Shown piece by piece: positions 30,344 through 36,626 of a DNA stretch of 36,626 nt. The stretch comes from Acidobacteriota bacterium (lineage in GTDB: Bacteria > Acidobacteriota > Terriglobia > UBA7540): the NCBI GenBank assembly GCA_902812365.1, contig CADDZC010000039.1:1-36626 (forward strand). The letters are read 5' to 3'. The translations under genes were made by a program, and so were the position numbers. How positions within the stretch are numbered: the stretch's first letter is position 1; each line of letters opens with the position of its first letter. The notes under the pieces were generated by a model, which was not told the DNA's origin, searched no databases, and saw only the letters and a program-made list of their open reading frames with translations.

Positions 30344-31113
30344 ATCGGCCTCGCTAGCTCCGGCCCCTCGCCGCCACCGTCTTCGAGCCGCCGCGCCGCC
30401 GCCTTGTCCACGTACCACGTGACGCGGCCGTGGGCGGGCCGGATGAGCTGCGCGGGATAGCGGCCGCCGGGACCGTACAAGACCTGCCGCAGCGTCCAAG
30501 CCTTCTCGTCGCCGGCCACGAGGAAGAGCACCCGCTCGGCGGCGTTGAGCACCGGCAGGGTCAGCGTGAGGCGGCGAGCGCCCAACGGCGCGACCTCCGT
30601 GGCCGTCACCCACCGCGTCTGTTCGCCGAGCGCCTTCGACCCCGGGAACAAGGAAGCGGTGTGTCCGTCGACCCCCAGGCCGAGCAGGATCAGGTCGAAG
30701 CGGGGCGGCGCGGCCGTTCCGGGGCGAAAGGCGCGTTCCAACTCGGCCTCATAGTCGCGCGCCGCTTCCTCCAGATCGCTCGCCTCGCCCCTCAGGCGAT
30801 GAATATGATCGGAAGGAATCGGGGCGCGGCTGAGCAGCGCCTCGCGAATCATCCGGTAGTTGCTGCGCGGGTCGTCGGGCGGGACCGCCCGCTCGTCGAC
30901 CTGAAAAACGTGAACGCTGGCCCACGGAATCCGGCTGAGCAGCCCGGGGCTGCCCAGCAGTTCGTATAGCCGCCTCGGCGTGGAGCCCCCCGACAACGCC
31001 ACGTAAAACCCCTTTCCCGCCTCGGCGCGCCGATGCGCGAGCGCCTCAAACTCCGCCGCCGCCTCGCGGCTGAGCTCCTCAAGGCTGGGATAGACTCGGA
31101 CGTCTGGCGTCAT
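30337..31113 (-). CDS. pgl: 6-phosphogluconolactonase
   Basis: This 258-residue protein belongs to the DevB/SOL/glucosamine-6-phosphate isomerase-like lactonase family. Its marks are YVALSGGSTPRRLYELL, FQVDERAVPPDDPRSNYRM and LLGLGVDGHTASLFPG. It hydrolyses 6-phosphogluconolactone, the step after Zwf. ATG 31113 is the natural start (MTPDVRVYPSLEEL), though its ribosome site is weak. The frame is open to 31281, but that part runs through the intergenic repeats and does not look like protein. It forms a coupled pair with rpe; its transcript probably includes the unusual upstream leader. Confidence 0.94.
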   Translation of the reverse strand: MTPDVRVYPSLEELSREAAAEFEALAHRRAEAGKGFYVALSGGSTPRRLYELLGSPGLLSRIPWASVHVFQVDERAVPPDDPRSNYRMIREALLSRAPIPSDHIHRLRGEASDLEEAARDYEAELERAFRPGTAAPPRFDLILLGLGVDGHTASLFPGSKALGEQTRWVTATEVAPLGARRLTLTLPVLNAAERVLFLVAGDEKAWTLRQVLYGPGGRYPAQLIRPAHGRVTWYVDKAAARRLEDGGGEGPELARPMC

Positions 31114-31207
31114 GATGGGCCGCGCAGGGTGGCGGAAGGGTGGCGGTCGGCGCAGAGAATGCGATGCCGAGGTGGCCCCTGGGTCTGATAATTGGTTATT
31201 TCCTTTA

Positions 31208-31443
31208 TTTTCAGTAACGTAGTGGCTTTCAACGGCAACCCTCTTGGCGTCATTATGGACCGAGTATTGATTTTCAATCACTTACGCTCATTCCCGCGGC
31301 CCCGATCGCGGCCTAACTCCTTTATATTCAACAGATAGTGGCTTTCAACGGAGGCGCCAACTTGTTTTCAATAACTTAGCGGCTTCGTTCCCGGGCCGAA
31401 GCCGCTAGGTTGCCTGTTTTCAATAATATAGTGGCTTCTTTCC
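31208..31443 (-). repeat. Five degenerate copies of an about 27-base repeat upstream of pgl
   Basis: Copies lie at 31208-31234, 31271-31297, 31325-31351, 31365-31391 and 31417-31443, all in one orientation, with start-to-start distances of 63, 54, 40 and 52 bases. On the minus strand the core is GCCACTANNTTATTGAAAA. The two copies nearest zwf match at 23 of 27 positions. Copies at 31208 and 31325 share a longer unit that adds CCGTTGAAA before and TAAAGGA after the core. The copy at 31271 is the weakest. The copy at 31365 forms the left arm of a stem of up to 13 bp with 31398-31410. The region is AT-richer than its surroundings. I find no further copies in the window. Confidence 0.68.
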
Positions 31444-31446
31444 TCC

Positions 31447-31597
31447 AAAAAAAGATGTTACGCCCCCTTTCCGGCGCGTACTTCCACCCCCGGCCGCGCC
31501 CATGTTCACGCCCGACCGATCCGCCGAGACCGGCGGTTGGAGAGTTGGCGGAAAGGCGGCGGGCGAAACCGGCGGGCAGGCCCAATCGAACATATAT
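31447..31597 (-). ncRNA. Candidate small RNA or attenuating leader between zwf and pgl
   Basis: Starting just after a strong minus-strand promoter, the predicted transcript can fold. ATGTTC (31593-31588) pairs with GAACAT (31507-31502), GCCCG (31577-31573) with CGGGC (31514-31510), and an internal hairpin CCGCCG-GTCT-CGGCGG lies at 31536-31521. Further on, two stems compete for the same bases: GGCGCG (31500-31495) with CGCGCC, or ACGC (31479-31476) with GCGT (31463-31460). The latter encloses two further G-C pairs and is followed six bases later by seven U's (31453-31447). That is a terminator-like end giving an RNA of about 150 bases. No protein frame fits. It resembles no riboswitch I can name. 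Structure and function are inferred from base pairing by eye. Confidence 0.4.
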
Positions 31598-31603
31598 TAC
31601 TCT

Positions 31604-31631
31604 ATAGTACATGACCTCAAGCTGCTGTCAA
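31604..31631 (-). promoter_or_regulatory. Strong sigma70-type promoter pointing toward pgl
   Basis: On the minus strand, TTGACA (31631-31626) is followed after 16 bases by TACTAT (31609-31604). The start would be near 31597, about 485 bases before the pgl ATG. It lies just past the zwf stop (31681) and is the best promoter match between zwf and pgl. Confidence 0.68.
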
Positions 31632-31680
31632 CGCCATTTTTTTGCTCCCGGCCGCCGCTGACCGCGTCCTTGCTTTCGCC

Positions 31681-33234
31681 CTACAACGCGTGCCACGTCC
31701 TCCCGTCCCGCTCGATCAAGTGGTCGGCTTCGGGAGGTCCCCAGGTTCCCGCCTCATAGAAATAGAGCCCTTTCTTGCCGTCTTCTTTCCAACGGTTGAG
31801 CAGGGGGGTGACCAGCTCCCAGGCCAGGTCCACAAAGTCGGCGCGGGTGAACAGCATCGGATCGCCCAGCATGCAGTCGAGCAGGAGCGTCTCGTAAGCG
31901 GTGGGAGGCGAGGTGGCAAACGCTTCGCTGTACCGGAACTGCATATCCACGGGCTTGATCTGCATCGTGGTGTCGGGAATCTTGGCGTTGAAGCGGAGCG
32001 AGATGCCCTCGTCGGGCTGGATGCGCACGGACAGCAGGTTCGGCTCGACGGCCCGCGTCAGGGTGCCGCGAAACAGCAGGTGGGGGGCGCGGCGGAACTG
32101 GATGGTGATCTCGGAGACGCGCTTGGGCAGCCGCTTGCCCGAGCGCACGTAGAAGGGCACGTCGGCCCAACGCCAGTTGTCGATGTAGAGCTTGAGGGCC
32201 GCGAACGTCTCGGTGGTGGACTGGGGAGAGACATTCGGCTCGGAGCGGTAGGCGGGGAGTTTCCGGCCGTTCTCCCAACCTTCCACGTACTGGCCGCGCA
32301 CCGCGTATTCATGGAGCCGGTCGAGCGGGAACGGGCGCACGGCCCGCATGGCCTTGGCCTTTTCGTCGCGCACGGCGGTGGCTTCAAACGTCGAGGGCGG
32401 CTCCATCGTCACCAGGCTCAGCAGCGACAGCACGTGGTTCTGGATCATGTCGCGCACCAAGCCGGCTTCCTCGTAATATCCGCCCCGGCCCTCGATGCCG
32501 ATCTCTTCGGCCACGGCGATCTGGACGTGATCGATGTAACGCCGGTTCCAGATCGGCTCGAAGATGCCGTTGGCGAAGCGAAACACCAGCAGGTTTTGAA
32601 CGGTCTCCTTTCCCAAGTAGTGGTCGATGCGGTAAATCTGCTCTTCCTGGAAGACGCTGGTGAGAATCCGGTTCAGCTCGCGGGCGCTCTCCGTGTCGCG
32701 CCCGAACGGCTTTTCCACGACGATCCGCGTCCAGCTTTTGCCGGGAAACTTGGGAGTGGCCAGCCCGCTCGCCCCCAGATGCTGCACGATCTGCGGAAAA
32801 AAGCTGGGGGGAGTGGCCAGGTAGAAGAGCCGGTTGCCGCCCGTGCCGCCATCCTGATCGAGCTTGTCGAGCAGTTGTTTGAGTTGTTCGTAGGCGGCCG
32901 GATCGCCGAAATCGTCGGTGATGTAATAGATGCCTTTGTGAAAACTCTCCACAAAGGCGGAATCGTCGGGGGGAACATTCAGGTACTTGACAACCGCCCG
33001 CCGCATCTTCTCGCGGAACGTCTCGTTCGTATACGGCGTCCGCGCGCATCCGATGACGCCAAACCCCTCCGGCAGCAGTCCCTGCCGAAACAGATAGTAG
33101 AGGGCGGGAATCAGCTTTCTTTCCGTCAAATCGCCCGAGGCCCCGAAGATGACCATCGTACAGGGGTCGGGCCGGCGGTGCGGATGGGAACTTTCGGCCC
33201 GCGCCGGGCTGGTCAACACCGTGGTTTCGCTCAT
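31681..33234 (-). CDS. zwf: Glucose-6-phosphate dehydrogenase
   Basis: This 517-residue enzyme oxidises glucose 6-phosphate to the lactone, making NADPH, as the entry step of the oxidative pentose phosphate pathway. The nucleotide-binding GASGDLT is at 31-37, EKPFG at 174-178 and the active-site signature RIDHYLGK at 202-209. The first 25 residues are a variable extension. ATG 33234 has GAGGAG four bases upstream. It follows tkt by 69 bases on the same strand, with a very stable hairpin between them. No intrinsic terminator with a U-run is seen after its stop. Confidence 0.97.
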   Translation of the reverse strand: MSETTVLTSPARAESSHPHRRPDPCTMVIFGASGDLTERKLIPALYYLFRQGLLPEGFGVIGCARTPYTNETFREKMRRAVVKYLNVPPDDSAFVESFHKGIYYITDDFGDPAAYEQLKQLLDKLDQDGGTGGNRLFYLATPPSFFPQIVQHLGASGLATPKFPGKSWTRIVVEKPFGRDTESARELNRILTSVFQEEQIYRIDHYLGKETVQNLLVFRFANGIFEPIWNRRYIDHVQIAVAEEIGIEGRGGYYEEAGLVRDMIQNHVLSLLSLVTMEPPSTFEATAVRDEKAKAMRAVRPFPLDRLHEYAVRGQYVEGWENGRKLPAYRSEPNVSPQSTTETFAALKLYIDNWRWADVPFYVRSGKRLPKRVSEITIQFRRAPHLLFRGTLTRAVEPNLLSVRIQPDEGISLRFNAKIPDTTMQIKPVDMQFRYSEAFATSPPTAYETLLLDCMLGDPMLFTRADFVDLAWELVTPLLNRWKEDGKKGLYFYEAGTWGPPEADHLIERDGRTWHAL

Positions 33235-33256
33235 GGGGCTCCTCGTCGAGGGTTCT

Positions 33257-33290
33257 CGGCCGCCGGCCCGGGAGGCCGGGCCGGCGGCCG
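33257..33290 (-). repeat. Perfect 14-bp GC hairpin between tkt and zwf
   Basis: Arms 33257-33270 and 33277-33290 are exactly complementary, entirely G and C, with a six-base loop. No U-run follows on the minus strand. In the tkt-zwf transcript it could stabilise the upstream mRNA 3' end or partly terminate, giving different amounts of the two enzymes. It lies about 20 bases before the zwf start, so it might also affect zwf translation. Confidence 0.6.
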
Positions 33291-33303
33291 TTATCCCGGC
33301 TTA

Positions 33304-35337
33304 CTACCCGCGGCCGAGCAGGGCGCGGGCGTGGCGGATGACGTTGGCCGCGGTGAACCCGAATTTCTCGGCCAGCACCTTATAGGGAGCCGAGGCTCCG
33401 AAGCGGGTCATGCCGATCACGCGGCCGCTCGGCCCCACGTAACGCTCCCAGCCGAGCGGGGAAGCGGCTTCGATGGCCAGGCGCGCTGTGACGCTGGGCG
33501 GCAGCACCTCGTCTCGGTAGCTCGGCGGTTGCTTCTCAAACAAATCCCAGCTCGGCATGCTGACCACGCGGGCGGCTATCCCCTCCGCCGTCAGCTTCTC
33601 GTAAGCTTCCAGGGCCACGGAGACTTCCGAGCCGGTGGCGATCAGAATCAACTCCAGCCGCTCCGCCGGCGCGCCCGCCAGGATGTAGGCTCCGCGGGTC
33701 AAGCCCTCGGCGGCGGCGTATCGGCTGCGGTCGATCACCGGGAGCGGCTGGCGGGTCAGGGCCAGGGCGACGGGGCCGTCTCGGCGCTCGATGGCCACCT
33801 GCCACGCCACCGCCGTCTCGTTGGCATCGGCGGGGCGGATGAGGCACAGATTGGGGATGGCGCGCAGCGACGCCAGGTGCTCGATCGGCTCGTGCGTCGG
33901 CCCGTCCTCGCCGAGAAAGATGCTGTCATGGGTGAAAACAAAAATCGAGCGGATTTCCATCAGCGCCGCCAGCCGGATGGTGGGGCGCATGTAATCGGAA
34001 AAGATCAGGAACGTGCCCCCGTACGGAATCAGGCCGGAAAGCGCCATGCCGTTCACGATGGCCCCCATGGCGTGCTCGCGGACGCCGAAATGGAGGTTGC
34101 GGGCCCCGTAATGGTGCCGGTTGAAATCGCCGAAGCCCTTCAGGTAGGTATCGGTCGAAGGTGCCAGGTCCGCCGACCCTCCGATCAGCAGGGGCAGGCG
34201 GGGAGCCAGGGCATTGAGCACCTGGCCGGACGCCTGCCGCGTGGCCATCGGTTTTTCCGCAGCGCTGAACGTGGGGATGACCTCCTTCCAGCCGTCGGGA
34301 AGCTCGCCGCTGACGTAGCGGTCCCATTCGGCGGCCAGGTCCGGGAACTGGCGGGCGTAAGCCTCGCGCCGCCGCTGCCATTCGTCCTCGAGGGCGGCGC
34401 CGCGCGGAATGGCCCGGCGGAAATGCTCGAGGGCCTCTTCGGGAATGTAAAATTTGGGTTCGAGGGGCCAGCCCAGATTCTGCTTGGTCAGATTCACTTC
34501 CTCTTCCCCGAGCGGCGCGCCGTGCGCCGCCGCCGTATCCTGCTTGTGGGGAGAGCCGTAAGCGATGTGGGTGCGGCAGATGATGAGCGAGGGACGCTCG
34601 CGCTCCGCCTGGGCCCGGCGAAGGGCTTGGTCGACCGCCTCGACGTCATTGCCATCGGGAAGGTCCTGCACAAACCAGCCGTAAGCCTCGAAGCGCTGGG
34701 CGACGTTTTCGGCAAACGTCAGCTCGGTCGGCCCTTCGATCGTGATGTGGTTGTTGTCGTAAAGATAGATGAGGTTGTCGAGGCCGAGAAAGCCGGCGAG
34801 CGACGCCGCTTCCGACGATACGCCCTCCATGAGGTCACCGTCGCTGCACAGAGCATAGACGCGGTAATCGATGAGGTCGTGACCGGGGCGGTTGAAACGC
34901 GCCGCCAGGTACTTGCCGGCCAGCGCCATGCCGACGCCGTTGCCGAATCCCTGGCCGAGCGGCCCGGTGGTGGTCTCGATGCCGGCCACCAGTTGGCGCT
35001 CCGGATGCCCGGGCGTTTTGCTGCCCCATTGCCGGAATTGCTTGATATCGTCGAGCGTCAGGTCATAACCGGTCAGGTGGAGCAGGCTGTACAGCAACAT
35101 GCAGCCGTGCCCGGCCGACAGGATAAAGCGGTCGCGGTTGGGCCAGCGGGGATTGCGCGGATTATGGCGCAGGTGGCGCGTCCAGAGTGTGTAGGCCATG
35201 GCCGCGGCGCCCATGGGGAGCCCGGGATGGCCGGAGTTGGCCTGCTGCACGGCGTCCATGGCCAGGCAGCGGATGGTGTTGATGGCCAGCGTGTCAATCT
35301 GCGTGGGGCTGAGTGCTGCGCTCGGCGCGGGATTCAA
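33304..35337 (-). CDS. tkt: Transketolase
   Basis: This 677-residue thiamine-diphosphate enzyme moves two-carbon units between sugar phosphates in the non-oxidative pentose phosphate pathway. The N-terminal domain has [10 protein letters not shown] (34-43), GPLGQG (125-130) and the cofactor/metal motif SDGDLMEG...DNN (165-196). The middle domain carries the catalytic Glu in GVREHAM and the H-D-S-I[11 protein letters not shown] stretch. The start is TTG at 35337, supported by AAGGAGGA six bases upstream; no in-frame ATG nearby fits as well. It heads the tkt-zwf pair. No clear promoter is seen in the 213-base gap upstream. Confidence 0.96.
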   Translation of the reverse strand: MNPAPSAALSPTQIDTLAINTIRCLAMDAVQQANSGHPGLPMGAAAMAYTLWTRHLRHNPRNPRWPNRDRFILSAGHGCMLLYSLLHLTGYDLTLDDIKQFRQWGSKTPGHPERQLVAGIETTTGPLGQGFGNGVGMALAGKYLAARFNRPGHDLIDYRVYALCSDGDLMEGVSSEAASLAGFLGLDNLIYLYDNNHITIEGPTELTFAENVAQRFEAYGWFVQDLPDGNDVEAVDQALRRAQAERERPSLIICRTHIAYGSPHKQDTAAAHGAPLGEEEVNLTKQNLGWPLEPKFYIPEEALEHFRRAIPRGAALEDEWQRRREAYARQFPDLAAEWDRYVSGELPDGWKEVIPTFSAAEKPMATRQASGQVLNALAPRLPLLIGGSADLAPSTDTYLKGFGDFNRHHYGARNLHFGVREHAMGAIVNGMALSGLIPYGGTFLIFSDYMRPTIRLAALMEIRSIFVFTHDSIFLGEDGPTHEPIEHLASLRAIPNLCLIRPADANETAVAWQVAIERRDGPVALALTRQPLPVIDRSRYAAAEGLTRGAYILAGAPAERLELILIATGSEVSVALEAYEKLTAEGIAARVVSMPSWDLFEKQPPSYRDEVLPPSVTARLAIEAASPLGWERYVGPSGRVIGMTRFGASAPYKVLAEKFGFTAANVIRHARALLGRG

Positions 35338-35484
35338 ATTGGATCCTCCTTCTGCTTTAGCCAGCGGCTTCGCAAGCGTCTCTTTAGATCCGGCAAAGCT
35401 CCGGACGGTTCCGGATGCCCGGCGTCGGGCGATTCGCGTCCGGGCGGCCGCTCGGGGCCGGGCACCGTGAAGACCCCCAGTATA

Positions 35485-35505
35485 CTCCCAGGGAGCCGCT
35501 GGGAG
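35485..35505. repeat. Short inverted repeat upstream of tkt
   Basis: CTCCCAG and CTGGGAG (7-bp arms, seven-base loop) lie in the gap between the TPR gene and tkt, next to a TATACT on the minus strand (35483-35478) that lacks a -35. It could be a weak terminator for the TPR gene or an operator for tkt. The evidence does not decide. Confidence 0.25.
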
Positions 35506-35550
35506 GTCGGCTCCTGCCGAGGCGCGGAGGGAGGCGGGACGGCGGGGCCG

Positions 35551-36357
35551 TCAATCCTTGATGGGCACGGGAGGGTTCTGGCGCAGGGCGATGTAGGAGG
35601 GGTTCTTGCTGATCTTGAGAAAATCGGGGTCTTCATCAAGACGCTTGAAATTCTTGAAGCCGTCTTCAAAAGCGCGGCGCAGATAGCGCACGGCGTCATC
35701 GGGGCGCCCGAGCGAAGCGAAAACCTTGGCCAAATAATAGAAATACTCCCGATCCGCCGACCGCGCCTCGACCACCGAACCCGTCTCCGAGTGCTCCCTG
35801 AGGATGTTCGGATCGAGCATCAGCGCTTGCCGGTACTCCTCGACGGCCGACGGGTACTTCTTCATGCGGTAATAGGCGGTGCCCAAGTTCATGTGAAAGG
35901 AGGCCGAGCTCGGCTCGAGAGCCAAGGCGCGGCGGTAAAACTTGGTGGATTTGCGGAACTTGTCCGCCAGGAAGTAGGTGGTGCCGAGGTTGTTCCAGGG
36001 GGCCGGGAAGGTCTTGTCATCGCGGATGGCGCGCTTGTAGGCCTCGCGGGCGGCGCGAAAGTCGCCCTGCTGTTGATAGGCGATCCCCATCTTGTTCCAC
36101 AGGCGGGAGCTGGCTTGGTTGGACGCGCGAGAGTCCCGCAGGGCGCGCAGGTAGTAGTCAATGGCGTCGGCATACTGCTTGCGCGCCATGTAGATATCGC
36201 CGCGCTCCTCGGGGCTGAGCGATGGCCGGTGCTCGCCCGGCGCCGGCTGGGTGGAGGCGGGCGCCCCCGACGTTCGGGTAGCCGCGCCGGGAGCGAAGAG
36301 GCTCAGGACGCTGAAGATCGGCAGGATGGCCAGGCCGGAAACTCGGCGGAGTTTCAT
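35551..36357 (-). CDS. Secreted TPR-repeat protein, function unknown
   Basis: This 268-residue protein has a signal peptide (MKLRRVSGLAILPIFSVLSLFAPGAA) followed by tetratricopeptide repeats. Consecutive helical pairs are visible from about residue 50 to 230 (e.g. ARKQYADAIDYYLRAL, QGDFRAAREAYKRAI, ADKFRKSTKFYRRAL, MKKYPSAVEEYRQAL). TPR arrays bind protein partners; location would be periplasmic or at the outer membrane. ATG 36357 has GAGGTGA upstream. A TATACT (minus, 36411-36406) could be a -10 element, but no -35 is evident. Downstream on the same strand is tkt, 213 bases away. The partner is unknown. Confidence 0.85.
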   Translation of the reverse strand: MKLRRVSGLAILPIFSVLSLFAPGAATRTSGAPASTQPAPGEHRPSLSPEERGDIYMARKQYADAIDYYLRALRDSRASNQASSRLWNKMGIAYQQQGDFRAAREAYKRAIRDDKTFPAPWNNLGTTYFLADKFRKSTKFYRRALALEPSSASFHMNLGTAYYRMKKYPSAVEEYRQALMLDPNILREHSETGSVVEARSADREYFYYLAKVFASLGRPDDAVRYLRRAFEDGFKNFKRLDEDPDFLKISKNPSYIALRQNPPVPIKD

Positions 36358-36471
36358 TGCTCACCTCGCGCTGTGGTCCTTCGGGGCCACCTCCGGCTGT
36401 CCCTTAGTATAACGCCGATGGCCAGGGCGCGGCGCCGAAGCGCCGCCGGCCGGGATTGGAGCGAAGAGGGA

Positions 36472-36626
36472 TTAAGGCGGTTTCGAGTCCGGCGAAACCG
36501 GCTCATCGGGAAGTTTCTTAGGTTTGAAAATCGAGAAAAAGCGCTTGATGGCGCTCTTCTTTTTGCCGTTGTCGGCAGGCGGGGAAGGATGAGCCGCGGC
36601 GTCGGAGGCGGGCTCGGCGCCGCGGC
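36472..36626 (-). CDS. C-terminal end of an unidentified protein (cut by window)
   Basis: A minus-strand frame enters from the right edge and stops with TAA at 36474-36472, giving about 51 codons. The tail is Ala/Pro-rich, then strongly basic and amphipathic (KKKSAIKRFFSIFKPKK), ending in a Pro/Ser/Asp stretch. The composition looks like a real coding end rather than noise, and the strand and spacing suit a gene just upstream of the TPR gene. The family cannot be told from this fragment. A basic tail of this kind occurs on some envelope proteins, but that is only a guess. Confidence 0.45.
   Translation of the reverse strand, partial: RGAEPASDAAAHPSPPADNGKKKSAIKRFFSIFKPKKLPDEPVSPDSKPP

Noticed and set aside
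31208-31443. CRISPR array in the zwf-pgl gap
   Set aside because: The repeats are degenerate, their spacing varies from 40 to 63 bases, and no cas gene is nearby.
31502-31597. 6S RNA (ssrS)
   Set aside because: The start AUGUUCG...GGGCC recalls the E. coli 6S 5' region, but the pairing ends are only about 92 bases apart and do not join the transcript ends, so the long closing stem and large central bubble of 6S are not formed.
31376-31612. 78-codon minus-strand ORF in the zwf-pgl gap
   Set aside because: Its start lies in the promoter -10 region, upstream of the predicted transcript, and its sequence runs through the RNA stems and a repeat copy.

Overview
The window reads as a chromosomal segment of a GC-rich Gram-negative bacterium, most probably an Acidobacteriota member. 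That placement is an inference from gene content: a type IV pilus ATPase cluster with PilZ proteins beside it, a secreted M13 peptidase, a MauG/CcpA-like di-haem cytochrome, and core genes in several long same-strand blocks. I see no insertion sequence, prophage, CRISPR array, tRNA or rRNA. Nearly all genes are intact. The two window ends cut a tsaB gene (left) and an unidentified gene (right).

Layout. Positions 1-2845 (+): tsaB 3' end, rimI and a secreted M13 metallopeptidase. Positions 2969-9073 (+): a protein-quality-control block, tig-clpP-clpX-lon, with a very good sigma70-type promoter ahead of tig. Positions 9386-10717 (+): rho. Positions 10769-19967 (-): cmk; a secreted His-Pro repeat protein with its own terminator; mutL; and a run of gamma-carbonic-anhydrase-like gene, hisS, aspS and a di-haem cytochrome, the last two overlapping by four bases. 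Positions 20161-22217 (+): a family 2 glycosyltransferase and a secreted aldose 1-epimerase. Positions 22334-28614 (+): a promoter, then pilB-pilT-pilC and a PilZ-like/coiled-coil protein, facing a convergent PilZ-zinc-PilZ gene (28664-29557, -). Positions 29678-35337 (-): a pentose phosphate block transcribed tkt, zwf, pgl, rpe. Positions 35551-36626 (-): a secreted TPR protein and a partial gene.

How the genes work together. Trigger factor, ClpXP and Lon cover folding and ATP-dependent proteolysis. PilB extends and PilT retracts a type IV pilus on the PilC platform. The two adjacent PilZ-type proteins suggest cyclic-di-GMP or related control. Zwf, Pgl, Rpe and Tkt cover most of the pentose phosphate pathway; 6-phosphogluconate dehydrogenase and ribose-5-phosphate isomerase are not in view.

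The part least explained by known genes is the 567-base gap between zwf and pgl. On the minus strand it has a strong promoter, a foldable RNA segment, a hairpin followed by seven U's, and then five degenerate copies of an approximately 27-base repeat before pgl. This is the best candidate here for an undescribed element: a small RNA or an attenuating leader. Secondary candidates are the PilZ proteins beside the pilus genes, the His-Pro repeat protein, and dyad symmetries embedded in three promoters and upstream of clpX.
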